64,000 bases of DNA from Jaapia argillacea MUCL 33604 (GCA_000697665.1 KL197709.1:2092538-2156537); one strand, 5' to 3'; positions 15,693-27,582 are shown, counted from the first letter of the stretch. Made by a program: numbers and translations. Notes: generated by a model not told the origin, from the sequence alone.

Positions 15693-16761
15693 CTACGCCT
15701 GCAAAAGCGTATGGAAAAGGCGGTCGCCCTGTAGGTTAAATTATTCGCATTTCAGCTCGTCGCAAGGCTTAGAACTCCACGTACCGTGTCGCCCAAACCG
15801 GGAGCGATCAACCCGTTAGCTGTCAACGTGGGATCAACAGCTGCAACCCAGATCTTTCAAGGCTAATCAGTAGTTGTCTTGGATCTATCCCGGGAAGGAG
15901 AGTTACCTCAAGGCCGGGAAATTCTTCCTGAACTCGTTTCAGACCGTCTTGAGAACCCAAGATACAAAGGAGCTTGACCTTGGTGACTAAGGTGAAGAAG
16001 TGTGTTTAATTCAGCTCTGGTCCAGACACCGGGAATGACCACTTACTTGGAAGACCCCAGTCAAGGATCATGGTCAGAGCAGCGCAAGCCGTACCACCCG
16101 TCGCGATCAGGGGATCCAATAGGTATACTATATCCACAGGGGGCACTGGAGGAAGCTTTGAATAATCTGAAGTAACAAGTTGGTGAACGAGTAGTGAACG
16201 ATCAAGGGGTGCGGCTAACATTCAACGGGCTGCAAGCTGATCTTCTCCCTGTAGATACCTAGATGGTAAACAGGTGCCTCGCTATATTGAGCGTCCCATG
16301 TATCAGTTCTAACTTAGGGCATCGTCTATAGATTTGAGACGCACGGGAATAGATGTAGGAGCGCATCCGACATCCCCAATCCCGCTCTGAGGATGGGTGC
16401 CAAGCCTATCTTGGGCTTAATCGCGGTCCCTATAAATGGGCCCACAGGCGTTTGCTTCCAAATGACTGGAGATTAGTCGAACGCAACAGATATGCTTGGG
16501 ACGGCGGCCGACGTGTACGTACCCCACTGAACGTCTCCTCCTCGAGCTCACGACTCGCTTCCACACCCAATATCAAGCTAACATCGTAGATTCCCTGACA
16601 TCATTGAGTTTCCGAGTCAGTAATAAGCTCGTATATATCAGATTGAGGACCAAGATAGCAGATACCTCGCGAAACTCCTTGGACGAGGTTGTCGTCTGCC
16701 TTAGCTTCGAAAGGCGAGAATTGACGAGGGGGTGAGACAGCACATTGACCTTTCCCGACAT
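15693..16761 (-). CDS. FUR1: Uracil phosphoribosyltransferase
   Basis: Salvages uracil to UMP using PRPP. Eight short exons join to about 214 residues, the family length. The order is HPLVNSRLSKLRQTTTSSKEFRE, GIYDVSLILGVEASRELEEETFSG split by an intron, QTPVGPFIGTAIKPKIGLAPILRAGLGM, the uracil/ribose region EAPVYHLGIYREK, and YYSKLPPVPPVDIVYLLDPLIATGGTA, which includes the PRPP-binding DPLIATGGT. The C-terminus ends in the typical GLGDTGDRLFHT, with the stop at 15693. The ATG at 16761 gives MSGKVNVLSHPLV, matching the usual N-terminus. It is divergent from the Gfo/Idh/MocA gene, with 335 bp between starts. Confidence 0.94.
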
Positions 16762-17096
16762 CTTCGTTCAAACTGGTTAATTCTTGGAATCTAAAATCGT
16801 TTAGCTAGCAAGTCGACGCGTTGGAACTCGAGGCAAGCACGATGAAGACAGGAGGTATTTCGGTCAAAGCCGAAAGCAGCTCAGGAGCGGACCGGCAAAC
16901 CGGGCCGACGACATCCTGCTCTCCTCATAAACGCGCATAGACACGGGTACGGATGACCTAGCAAGCCTCATATCTCGCCCACAATCAGCGGCCCGATCTC
17001 TTATTCCACGAGTATATCAAGAATGCGGGCTGACGATGACCCTGTGCGTTCGCTCCCGCTTGATTCCCTTTCGTTTATCTCGTTTTCACCCTCGCA

Positions 17097-18541
17097 ATGG
17101 CTTCTAAACCCATCAAAACTTGCGTGTTGGGTGTCGGTCTAGGAGGACTGGTTTTCCATGTAAGATCTCTGACCAATCTTCAATATTCGCCGCAATTATC
17201 GCACATCCCGATGTCTCCCAGGTGCCCTTCGTCCTCTCCCTGCCCCAATATTTTACTCTTTATGCGGTGATGGAACGCAACCCTGCGACCCCTACCAGAG
17301 GGAAAGCACATGAACGTTTCGGCGCAAAGATGGACGGTGTCAAGATAATCAGGACCTACGAGGAGGTGCTGAGTGACAAGGAAGTCGAACTTGTGGTGAT
17401 ATCAACGCCCAGTGAAACCCACTATGCGTTGGCAAAACAAGCAGTGGAGGCTGGCAAACACGGTGCGTAATGAATTTTGCTATGGAGGGATTCGATCCGT
17501 CTAAAGTGTTCATGTTTCTCTAGTGTTGGTCGACAAACCTGTCGTAGCAACTAGTGCACAAGGAAAAGAATTGGGCGCTCTTGCGAAGGAAAAGGGCGTC
17601 GTTCTCTATGGTTTCCAAAACAGGCGCTGGGACTCGGACTACCTCGCCCTCCGTCGCCTCTTGAAACTCCCCGCGTCCTCACCCCAGTCTCTCGGAAACG
17701 TATACGAATTCGAATCAAGGTAATGCTCGGACTCTTCTCCACTATAACCGAGAAGTCCTCAATCCGAGTAGGTTTGATCGCTATCGTGACACCCTGAAGG
17801 GTACCTGGAAAGACGAGCCTCTCCCCGCGAACGGTCAAGTCTTTGACTTAGGCTCTCACATCATGGATCAAATTCTCCAACTTTTCGGACGGCCGAAGGG
17901 AATCACTGCCTTTATCCAGAATTCTCGAGGTATCGGTCATCCAGATGTAGATGATTCCGTACGTCTGACGCCTTCCCTTCCGATCAGAGTCTGATTGACA
18001 TATTTATTTCTATAGTTCACCATCCTCTTCCACTACCCCCCAACATCGGCATTCCCCCATGCATTGACTGCCATCCTCCGAGCTCATATCCTCTCCGTCA
18101 AATCTCCTCAAGTCAGATACGTGGTCAGGGGAACAAAGGGAACCTTCTCTAAATTCGGTGTCGACATTCAAGAGGATCAACTAAAGGTTATCGCCAGCCC
18201 TGACGAGATCATCAGCGACCCAAATTACGGGAAGGAACCAGAGGACATTTGGGGCTCTTTGGAGAATCTCACTGCAAACGGAGAAGTAGTCAAGTCGCAG
18301 TACGTTTTCACAATGTTCGTTCTATCAGTGACAACACTGACGAACTGTATCATCTGATTATAGGTGGCCGACGGAGGAGAAGGGATGTTATGTTGAGCTC
18401 TTCAAGAACCTTGCTGAAGCCATCCGAAATGGCGCGGAACTGGCAGTGAAGTGGGAGGAGGCTACTGCCGTGATTGAGATGATCGAGTTGGCGTATAAGA
18501 GCTCGAAGGAAATGCGCACCGTTGAGGTTCCACAGGCCTGA
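17097..18541 (+). CDS. Gfo/Idh/MocA family NAD(P)-dependent oxidoreductase
   Basis: A sugar or inositol-type dehydrogenase; the exact substrate is unknown. The N-terminal Rossmann fold begins KTCVLGVGLGGLVFH (GxGxxG) and is cut by an intron right after. It is followed by ELVVISTPSETHYALAKQAVEAGKH and VLVDKPVVAT, where the usual EKP lysine motif appears as DKP, a known variant. The C-terminal substrate domain has NVYEFESRFDRY, GQVFDLGSHIMDQILQLFGRP (the GxHxxD region) and PDVDDSFTIFFHY. Six or so exons give about 380 residues, ending VEVPQA. It is unlike the second family member at 53.1 kb, which has a Cys-rich insert. Confidence 0.9.
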
Positions 18542-18876
18542 AGTTGTCATATGACAAGTAGTTGTACCTGAAGTATGTATGATTATGAATGAAGTTGCTC
18601 TTCTTTGAAGGAAGTCTAGAGACAATTCCTAAGGACCAAGTAGGCTTGAAGACCAGCTTTATTAAATACTACTCGATACCAATGACAACACGTACTGTTA
18701 CAAACACAGGTTTGATACCCAAAACGACGGAACCGAAACGAAGTGTCAGGGCAATGTCCACGACAATACAGCGATGTTACAGGGTAGAAGAAAAGGAAGA
18801 AAGGAAAGCCACATTCAGCGGGATACATGTCGTACAAACTGAGAGGACGATTGAAGGAACCGCAGAGTCAACACGC

Positions 18877-21800
18877 TCACAAGAAATACATCAACTGCTT
18901 CATGGCCGGAGAGATGGGATCAAAATGGGCTTTGTAATATTCCAAATTGCACTGGCCGTTCTCGTCGACGACCGAACCGCCGTCCGATCCTCCGACTTCG
19001 TCACGGAAGTGGAACTTGGAGCGACGACAGATGAGCTAGAGAAAGTCAATTGAGCGGATGTGATAGTGAGAGAGGGGAGAGAACAAACATCGGCATCTGT
19101 AAACACACGATAGTTAAGGACGAGGTTCGATGGGGAACAAACAAGGAGAGACTCACAATATACAGGCGCAGGGATGGAAACCGCTCGAGTGGCCCGCGCA
19201 TAGGAATGGCAAAGCGCATAGGAAAGGTTTTGGACTCTGTCTCAAATATCAGAATCGCAATACTCCAACGTGGTAATAATATCGCACTGTTCTGGAGACA
19301 CTCCGCTTTGGTCCATGACTACTGTATAGTGGCTTGGTCGACTCGCTGCGGAATGTGATGAGACAGCGCCCAACGAAAGACAAAAGTAAACTCACTTCCT
19401 TTCAATCCAGGTTGACTCTGAAGATAGAAGTCCCATTCCAGAGGATGGGTGACATCTGTGTCTACGACAAGACCCGATGGACAATTTCCGGTGGGGTCAA
19501 CGTCCCTTCCCGGATTCGGACCAGGAAAGAAGCGGATATGATGGCGCTTTCCCACTACAATGAAGGTCAGCTTCGGCCATCTCGCTTTCGTTGTTCCATA
19601 AGCCGCCAATAGACTCCCTGGAAATACTTGTCAGGCGTGACCAACATGAACCAAATAAGATGTAGATACGTTGGATAGCGGCAACCTCTTGCCCAGCTAC
19701 ACGACGGAATTCTCCCTCGGAGAGACCATCCCTATAGAAGATAAGCACCTGGGGCAATTTTTTTTCATTCCTAAACCAATAGTTTCTGAGGGCTTCCTGG
19801 GACGGAGGTACAATCAGTTCCTGGAACCTAGTCCGGCAGAGTTATACCATACGGTCATCATGGCTTCCATGTCTTGAATCATTTCTACTCGGGGTTGTTG
19901 CAACCGAATCGACCCAGAGTAACGACTCAACTTGGCATCCCAAGAAGAGACGAGAGACGAAACTGAGGGTCGTGATACGTCGTCGGGGTGACTAACGTCC
20001 GCGCCTGAAATCACGTTGGCACCCATTGGCATGCGGACGGTTCAACTGACGTACCTAAGACCATCACGTTCATGCCAGACAGAGCTATCAAGGTTGGGTC
20101 CACCACGAAGGTGTTCACGCCGCCTAATTTCCCGTTGATTCTTCCAAGTTCATTGATAATCAGAAGCGATCACGGACATAACAGTGAAGGAACTCACTTC
20201 AATACAAGATTATTCCAATATTGATCGTTCAATCTTTTCCCTTGACTCTAGTGAAAACGATCGTTTATGCGTAAACTTGAACGAAAATAACAAAGAAGAG
20301 GGACATACAAGTCGAATACACTGGGTGACGGTTCCACCTGTGACGTCGCCGAATCGTTTAACTCGGATGTAGACATCTGGGGCGGGGTCAGGCAAGAAGG
20401 CAACGATGAAGTTACAAGTCTTGGAAAAATCAGTCAGGATCTACGAAACAACACATCAGCAACGGTTTCAGATAGCGAAACCGGATCAACCTTCTCTATA
20501 TCTTGTCCTGGAATACATGATTGGTGTACCGCATCAGTGGGAACGGCTATAGCGATATCATATTAGGCAGAACCAAGACGAGTCAGTATCCAGAACCCAC
20601 TCATGCCTGCGAAGAAGTCTGAGAAACGTTGTAGGACGGAACAATATCGAAAGACTTGCCTCTCGCCCTCATAGTCTTCAGCAGATCTTGGGCATATCGC
20701 GCCATAGTTGCTGGATTTTGAGGAGTGCAATTTAACACGCCCCAACACGTGACCGTCGCCGGGCCTGCAAGTCTTCTGTCCCTCACATCCCAAACTCCTC
20801 GCTTGCCCAGCTGCTAAAACTTGAGTAGATGATACGACGCAGTGCGGGACAAAACCACGAACTTTGAAATCTTTGATATCACCATACTCTAGACGCGGAG
20901 GTTCAAGAAGTCTTCCCAACATGTTGGATGGGTCGTTTGCAACACGGAGGCCAGCTCCTGCCATGCTGGTAGACGTATCATAACCAAGTGCCTAGGTAGT
21001 CCGCATTAGAGACAGAAAGAACCGATGTGAAATTCATACCTGGCGAGCCATCTGAACATCTCGTAGCCTCTCCTGCGGCTTCGTCGCTGACATGCGAACG
21101 AGCTCATTCTGGACAAACGGCGGGGGTGTTCGCTTGTACAGTTGTCCCGGTGGAACTTTGCATATGTCGAAGGGAAAGATGCTTCCACCAGGCAACTGAA
21201 TGCCCGGCCAGTCAGGATTCGGAATCCTGACTCTGTAACGCGTCTGGAAGTATTCCTGGTGATATAGATAAGAATCTCAAGAATCGTTGAGAGGTGTTGA
21301 CGACGAACCGCAACAGTTGTTCTCGTCGTCCCAACTTCGAAAGTCTCTCTGCCAGCACGGCGTATCAATTGGTGCGCCAAAAAGGATTTTCGATAGTATT
21401 GATGTCCTGGAATGTTGATGCTGACGCGGACCTCTCTCAGAAAGTTACGGATTTGTTGAAAATGCTGAGGCGAAAGGTTGTTGAAGTTGGGTCTTCCGCG
21501 TAGAAACTCTTCACAGATACGGGCTAGCGGGCCTTCTTGTACCCTGCCAAGAAATGTTAGACGGATAGATAGACAAGTCACCCCGATGCTTACATCAGGC
21601 CAATGGTAACATCAACGTTGACGATCAATCTCTGAACTGTGGGACGAACACTCCTAAAGAAAGCTGAGTAGGTGCCGAAACGTGAAACCGGGTTGACATA
21701 CTGGAAGTAACCTCGGACCAAATGGAATGGGCTGACCACTCTATCTTTGTTACCTGGCATGTTGTACAATGTTCGGCCTCTCTGAACACCGTTTCTACGA

Positions 21801-22676
21801 CAAACAAAGGCGAACGTGAGGACAACGAAACCATAAGATACGGTAGAGCATTTACGTTGACGGTGCCGTCCGCATGATAACATTCAGGGCGTTGATGGTG
21901 GTGAGGGCCCTATCCTGGGATTCGCTCGGCTTGCTGTTGTCAACGTTGATGAGAGACCTCAACGCTCTGGTTAAAAGCAGGTGAGGTTTTGTGAAGGGCG
22001 TGAAGGTGTTGTATCGTACCGGTAGTTAACCGACTGCGCGAGAGTCATCTTAATGGAGACCTTTGTGACAGGTCCATCCGGTGGATTTTCACGCCTCGTA
22101 TCACTCCAATCCATTTCGAACTATAAAGGATCGAAGGCTGATGAGCAACATATCCTTCACGATTGGCACGTACTTACGATCTGCTGTGGGGAGTCTTCGG
22201 GGGTGAATGTGAGGCGTTGCGTAGACCTAGACACAATGAATACATCATGGAAGGGATCTCAAGGATGTCGAGCGGACCAGAGGATCTTCTCGCCGTCAAA
22301 ACCAGCTTTGACGGGAAATACTTCCGGGTGGTCGATAAATTGCAGGCGGTGCATGAGCTCCATGCCCTTCTTCTTGGACAGCTTAGGGATTTTACCCCGT
22401 GGGCTCATGCCAGGAACGATATCTAGTCGGCCTTCAGTAACGTACACAGAGCAAGAAGGTCGATGACTTACCAACTGAACAAAGACGATCGGGGCGAGTG
22501 CAGGGTGAGACCAGGGCCACCCTCGCGTTCTTGAGCTTACCAGAATATTGGTATATAACTTTGTTCTCTTTGTCATCCCAGTTGAGGAGAAACACGTTGG
22601 ATGTGATCTTGAAATCCCGCAGTTTGTTTGCTTGCTTGCGGCCTAAGGGCTTGAGTTCAAGGTCGGGAGTGGCCAT
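18877..22676 (-). CDS. Argonaute (QDE-2/AGO type), apparently slicer-competent
   Basis: The small-RNA-binding core of the RNA silencing complex. Many exons (about 15 or more) join to a full-length protein. An N domain begins at ITSNVFLLNWDD; the L1 region has SKPSESQDRALTTINALN; then follow a PAZ-like segment and the L2 linker PPRLEYG. MID has VTCWGVLNCTPQNPATMARY. PIWI has RINGKLGGVNTFVVDP, GADVSHPDDVSRPSV, IFYRDGLSEGEF and VDTDVTHPLEWDFYLQSQPGLKG, joined to TSRPSHYTVVMDQSGVSPEQ, and VYYADLICRRSKFHFR. The acids in GADVSHP, YRDG and YYAD, with the Glu in PRVEMIQD, make a DEDD-type catalytic set; fungal proteins have Asp where animal Ago2 has His. The Gly/Arg-rich N-terminal extension of some Agos is absent. 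The start MATPDLELKPLG at 22676 is the only suitable ATG. Confidence 0.93.
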
Positions 22677-22972
22677 GGCTCGTGCGCAGGTGTGAGTGGG
22701 GGATGTTGAAGGGCATTCTACGCGTCCGTTTGTCCTTTTAAAGGTCGAACCCTGAAGTTCAACTTTGCAATTATTGACTGAGCACGGGGACGAGCAGACA
22801 AAGGGGAGACTGATGATAAGATGTTGGACTAATCGTTACATAAGGTCAGTGATCGAAGACGATACCAAACGGAAGTAAGTTCTCACGATGCCGCGTGGTG
22901 ACCTCCACGTCGCTTCGTCCTTGTCATCGTCCAGCGCTGGGCGTTCAAGTCCTCCTAAGTTCTCCTTGGGCC

Positions 22973-24817
22973 ATGTCCACTGTTTCTCTCAAAGTCGAAT
23001 TGCCAGCTTACTCCCTTTCTTTCCATGTTGAAGTTCCTCTGTCGTCGTCTGTTCTCGATATCAAACACCGGATATACACCTCGTGTGTCGGTGCTCCCCG
23101 CGTTGACGGCCAAAGACTCATCTGGAGGGGTCGATTTTTGAGGGACGAAGAGAGGGTACAGGATATCTGGAAGGTATGTTTACACTACATAGCACACATT
23201 GCATGTTCAAGGCCGTTGATCGACGTATTTATCAAATTACAGTCTCCAGATGACCCCCACACGATCCATCTTGCCGTTCACTCATCTGCATGGTCCTCGA
23301 CTCCTCCTGAGATCCCTTCTTCATCCACTTCTCCGCCTCCAGTAGGAGCCCCTAGAGCCCTTTCCCCGCCACCCTCCTCTCACCTACCATCATACACGAC
23401 GACGCCACAATCTCGTCCCATCGCCACCCCTTCGTATCTGTCTTCCCCTCCATACGCAAGCCAACAACCACCAAGCAATCATCCTATGGCTTATGTCCTG
23501 TCAAAGCACAACAATGCTTTGTCGGCCCTGTCACAAGTTCGGTTTGCGCCCAATGATAACGCCGAGACCCAAACTCGACAGACAGCGATAAATGCTGTGG
23601 AACGGTGTGGTTGGTCATGGCCGCCAATCCTCGACGAACCATTCCCTGCACCGGGAAATGAAAGTGAGGGCATCAAGTACGAACGGGTCACAATCGAGTA
23701 CGAAAACTTCTCCTCCATCCCAATCACGATACTTACTATTTTTCCTTTCATTTTCAGAGGCCAAACGTTCTTATCTCTCATTACTCCAAACGCTACACCA
23801 ACACCTCTCCAATCGCATGCCCTCAAAGTCTTAACATACACCTTCCCCCTCCTCCTCACCCCAGTCCCCTATCAAACCCCCCTCTCCACCTACGCAACCA
23901 GCTTCTCCTTCGTCGTCCCACCCGGCAACCTCAACGCCCAACTCCAACAACTCGGTCTCCCCCAACTCCGAGTCAACAACCCCCCCAATGCCGCCAACCT
24001 CCCCGAAATGCGTGATATCCCAATTCGGGCTCTACTCGCACCGTTGGTGATGTTGACGTTACGAACCGTGTTATTACTCTATTTCGTATCGCCCACTAGG
24101 AAGCCTTTCCTTGGGATTATGTTGGGTGCTTGGGTGCTTTACGAAGCATGGGGAGCTATTCGAGCTGTTTTGGGCCCTGACCCTCAACAGCAACGAGATG
24201 GAGATGGTAACGCCCGTGGGGGAGCTGCAGGTGGTGCTGCTCAGCAACAACCACAAGCAGGTGTTGGGGCTCAAGGGGCCGCGGGTAATGGCCCTGCCCC
24301 TGCTCAACCGAACGCTGCACAAGCCGTCTTGGCACCCCAACGTCCCCGTGCACAAGGTCCAGGAGGTCACCTCCAACCCGGTAACGGCCAAACCAACCGC
24401 ACACGCTCCCAAACCTCGATGCTCCTCGACAGCCTAGCAATAATGAACCTCCAATCCGAAGAAATCGCCTTAACGGCTTCGCCCATATCTCAACCCGTGC
24501 CTGAACCCAGCTTCGGACATAAAGTGAAGACATTTGCGAGTTTGTTGGTTCTGACGTTACATCCTGCTGTTTGGAATCGGAGGAGAACTGTTTTGAAAGC
24601 TAGGGAGGGGAGGGTTAGGACCGAAGCTAATGCTAGAGAGAATCCGGGGAATGTTCAGCAGGAAGGTGGGGAGGAGGAAGAGAGTGAGGAGAGGAGACAG
24701 GAGAATGAGAGGAGGGAGAGGGCGAAAGTGGAGTTGATTGCTCAGCATCAGCGGAGGTCTCCTTGGGTGAGGACGTATATTGAGAGAGTGAGGGGTTCCG
24801 AGTGGTCGGATGATTAA
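22973..24817 (+). CDS. HERP/Usa1-like ubiquitin-domain ER membrane protein
   Basis: Residues 1-70 form a ubiquitin-like fold (VSLKVELPAYSLSFHVEVP ... VDGQRLIWRGRFLRDEERVQDI). A Ser/Pro-rich linker follows, then a central domain and near residue 360 a paired hydrophobic region (LLAPLVMLTLRTVLLLYFV and FLGIMLGAWVLYEAW). A Gln/Ala/Gly-rich stretch and a charged Glu/Arg-rich tail end the protein. This layout matches HERP/Usa1-type scaffold proteins of ER-associated degradation, but sequence similarity is modest, so the role is inferred. One intron (23174-23242) lies in the ubiquitin domain. It is 69 nt and has no in-frame stop, so retention would add 23 residues. The ATG at 22973 is chosen over 22895 because the conserved domain starts at MSTVSLKVEL. 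Confidence 0.72.
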   Translation: MSTVSLKVELPAYSLSFHVEVPLSSSVLDIKHRIYTSCVGAPRVDGQRLIWRGRFLRDEERVQDIWKVCLHYIAHIACSRPLIDVFIKLQSPDDPHTIHLAVHSSAWSSTPPEIPSSSTSPPPVGAPRALSPPPSSHLPSYTTTPQSRPIATPSYLSSPPYASQQPPSNHPMAYVLSKHNNALSALSQVRFAPNDNAETQTRQTAINAVERCGWSWPPILDEPFPAPGNESEGIKYERVTIEYENFSSIPITILTIFPFIFRGQTFLSLITPNATPTPLQSHALKVLTYTFPLLLTPVPYQTPLSTYATSFSFVVPPGNLNAQLQQLGLPQLRVNNPPNAANLPEMRDIPIRALLAPLVMLTLRTVLLLYFVSPTRKPFLGIMLGAWVLYEAWGAIRAVLGPDPQQQRDGDGNARGGAAGGAAQQQPQAGVGAQGAAGNGPAPAQPNAAQAVLAPQRPRAQGPGGHLQPGNGQTNRTRSQTSMLLDSLAIMNLQSEEIALTASPISQPVPEPSFGHKVKTFASLLVLTLHPAVWNRRRTVLKAREGRVRTEANARENPGNVQQEGGEEEESEERRQENERRERAKVELIAQHQRRSPWVRTYIERVRGSEWSDD

Positions 24818-25936
24818 TGTTGGGGAGAGATCTTGTTGTAGACACAATCTAACGCTTTGAGACAAGTAATCTCTCGAACATGTATTCTCGCTTCAGACTC
24901 TTGACTGAAATCTCTGGAACATCGGATCTAATGCGAGTCGTTGACATTGCATTGAAGTCATCTCTGTACGTCGGTCCACGTGTAGCGCGTCGCCCTGTCC
25001 CTCCGATCTGCATTCTGCTGCTACTCGAACGAGCGATCGACTAAAGCGGCAAAGCGGCCAACCCATCCAACTCGCTTTGAATGAAACGGAGAGAAGCGGC
25101 TGATAGATTTGGCGAGAGATTAAAGTTCGGTGGAAGATATCAGGGCACAGGGCCGAAGGAGATATTCTTCAAAACCACCGCCGACGACGAAGCGGGAAGC
25201 ACCTTCAAGGGTGAACTTCGATCCTTGAGGAGTACAAGTTGCACCAATCACTCGATCGATAGAGAATTACGTCGGAGTGACGGCTAAGAACGTCGATTGG
25301 GCGGTGAACCGAAGAACAATGGGCCGAAGTAAAGCGAGTGAGACCACGGGATGTGGTCAGCTCAGGTGGGGATGGATCTATGATAACAGTAGGGTTCAAC
25401 ATGAGTCTCGAGAAGCTGCGAAACCCTTCACCATTCAACCAGAACAAGGACTGTAGCTGCAGAGGCGATTCAGATTGACGATGAGGGAACAATGGCTCTT
25501 GGGCGTCCAAGGCGGTGCTTGAGCCATCCCCATCATGGCTCCGGGACCAGATGACTGAGGTAAACCGAGGAACAAGAAGAGGAGGCCAGTGAGGTGCAGG
25601 TTCAGGGAAAGCCAGAGATGATTGTACGAGATAGAGACAAGGTTCTTCCAAAGGGCGTCTTGAGAAGCTTCCAGATGCCACATCCACCCTGAAAGGGGAT
25701 TAGAAAGACGTATGTTTTACAACGACAATGGCTGATATGAGTCCAAAGTTCACGACATGGACATACTATGAAAGTCCGCGTTCAGGAGGAAGAAACGAGG
25801 TGAAAGGGCATGGTGGTGAGTACTGAGTCAATTGCGTCCACGTGGGAGCGCTTTTGTTCCCGATTTCAAAATTGGTCAATATGGACTGCAGCTTATATTG
25901 CGGACCTTCTCTTCGTCCGAAACCTTCATCGTCTCC
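24818..25936. other. Intergenic region, possible small minus-strand gene
   Basis: Between the HERP-like gene and the PKA regulator no gene can be firmly supported. On the minus strand from an ATG at 25811 there are splice-like signals and a hydrophobic stretch (LWLSLNLHLTGLLFLFLG near 25580) that could form a small membrane protein, but reading frames do not join cleanly. The first part is the 3' flank of the upstream gene. Confidence 0.3.
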
Positions 25937-27582
25937 ATGTCCATCTCAACTTTCGACTCTCTCGTCGCGGACTTGACCCGCGACGCTCATCGCGTCCAAC
26001 CCAAAGATGCCCTTCAGTTCTGCGCCAACTGGTTTCAGTCTCGGTTGGAGGAGCAGCGAGCCCGTACTCGCGATGTGCTTTCTCAGCGGAGACGTTCCGT
26101 GTCGCGAGAATTGCCAGCAGATCATTACTTCGACGCGCCTTTGACTACCAACTCTTCAGATCCGACCAGCGTGTCACCCTATTCTCGTGACGTTCCTCAT
26201 AGGTCGTCCCTACGGAATAGTGTCGCACCTGGCCCGTTCGGCACACTGGATGTGCCAGGCAATGCCTTGCTATCCGGCCCCGGGATGGGCGGTAACAGGA
26301 TGCCAACACCGCCCAGTTACCAGATGAATCCCAGTTTCCAGATCAACGGCCAAGACTATGGTCCTGTATCCCCTCTCAACACCACTTTCAACCCCCGACA
26401 ATCGATCTCGAATCCGTCTCCATTCTCTAACCCTTCGCCCTTTTCCAACCCCGCGCCCTTCTCCAGCTCTTCTATACCGGAAGACTATTTGCAGCCACTG
26501 AGCTCTACGATCCTTGCTAGACGTACCTCAGTCAGCGCGGAATCCATTCCCCTCGATGGCGAATTCCACGAACCTCTTCCCGTCTTCCCGAAAACGCCAG
26601 AGCAGCTTCGTCGAATCAAGGCGTCCATCGGAGATAACTTTATCTTCCGTGACTTGGATGAAGAACAGGAGACTGGAGTTTTGAATGCTATGCAGGAGCT
26701 CAGGGTTGATGAGGGTGAAGTGGTCATTCGTCAGGGAGATGCTGGAGAGTACTTTTATGTGGTCGAATCGGGTCTCTTCCATTGTTTCATTCGAAAACAA
26801 CCATCGCCCTCTACGTGGTACTCGATGGAAAACTCTAATGCCGAGGGATCTCCTAGCTCCTCGACGACGGAAAAATTCTCTCTATCCAACCTAAGAGCCG
26901 AGGTCGGCGAAAAGGTCAGCGAGTGCAAGCCGGGGACTTCGTTTGGCGAGCTAGCCTTGATGTATGGACATCCGAGAGCCGCGTCGGTTGTAGCCATGGA
27001 ACCCTCCGTTGTTTGGTCGTTGGACCGCATCACGTTCCGCACTATTATCCTCAAAGCCGCATATAGACGACGAACGATGTACGAGCAATTCTTGTCTTCA
27101 GTGGATCTTCTTGCCTCCCTCTCTCCGGAAGAGAGGAGCAAGATTGCGGATGCGTTGGTTAGCAGAGTCTACCAGGACGGGGAGGCGGTCGTAAAGCAGG
27201 GCGAGATGGGAGATACCTTCTTTTTCGTTGAAGATGGGGAGGCTATCGTTACGAAGGCACAATCTGGAGACAATGCTGGAGAGGTTCATGAGATTCAAGT
27301 TGGTCGTTTGACCAAAGGCGATTATTTCGGAGGTATGCTCTCTTGCCCAGCGTCCTTCTGACTCCTTAGTCCTGACCCATTTTTTTAGAGTTGTCACTTT
27401 TGACGTTGGCTCCGAGGGCTGCTACCGTCAGTGCTAGCTATCGCACGGATCCGACATCGGCAAAGTTGAAGGTGGCAGCTTTGGATGCCAATGCGTTTAC
27501 TCGTCTCCTCGGGCCTCTGCGTGAGATTATGGAACGGAATGCTGGAGAGAGTTATGGTCCTTCCTATAGATTCCCTCATTAA
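25937..27582 (+). CDS. BCY1: cAMP-dependent protein kinase regulatory subunit
   Basis: Holds PKA catalytic subunits inactive until cAMP binds. The RII-type docking/dimerisation helix is at residues about 5-45 (FDSLVADLTRDAHRVQPKDALQFCANWF). A long Ser/Pro/Asn-rich linker leads to the inhibitor site LARRTSVSAE, where RRTSV places a phosphorylatable Ser at the pseudosubstrate position (RII-like). Two cyclic-nucleotide-binding domains follow. The first has GEVVIRQGDAGEYFYVVESG and the phosphate cassette FGELALMYGHPRAASV; the second has GEAVVKQGEMGDTFFFVEDG and, after the only clear intron (about 27334-27389), FGELSLLTLAPRAATV. Both cassettes keep the Glu and Arg that contact cAMP. Domain A carries an insert of about 40 residues between its strands (after IRKQPSPSTW). 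The protein is about 530 residues. The ATG at 25937 fits the family N-terminus. Confidence 0.95.

Noticed and set aside
17483-17510. tRNA B-box-like GATTCGATCC
   Set aside because: It lies in an intron of the oxidoreductase gene and no cloverleaf can be folded around it.
20740-20760. CACGTGAC in the Argonaute coding region
   Set aside because: It lies inside a coding exon of the MID region and far from any start, so it is taken as a chance match.
22895-22972. Upstream ATG of the HERP-like gene (MVTSTSLRPCHRP ...)
   Set aside because: The ubiquitin-like domain begins right after the ATG at 22973; the upstream peptide shows no conserved feature and reads as 5' UTR.
24074-24533. Minus-strand frames opposite the HERP-like Gln/Ala/Gly-rich region
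   Set aside because: They arise from low-complexity codon composition of the real gene.
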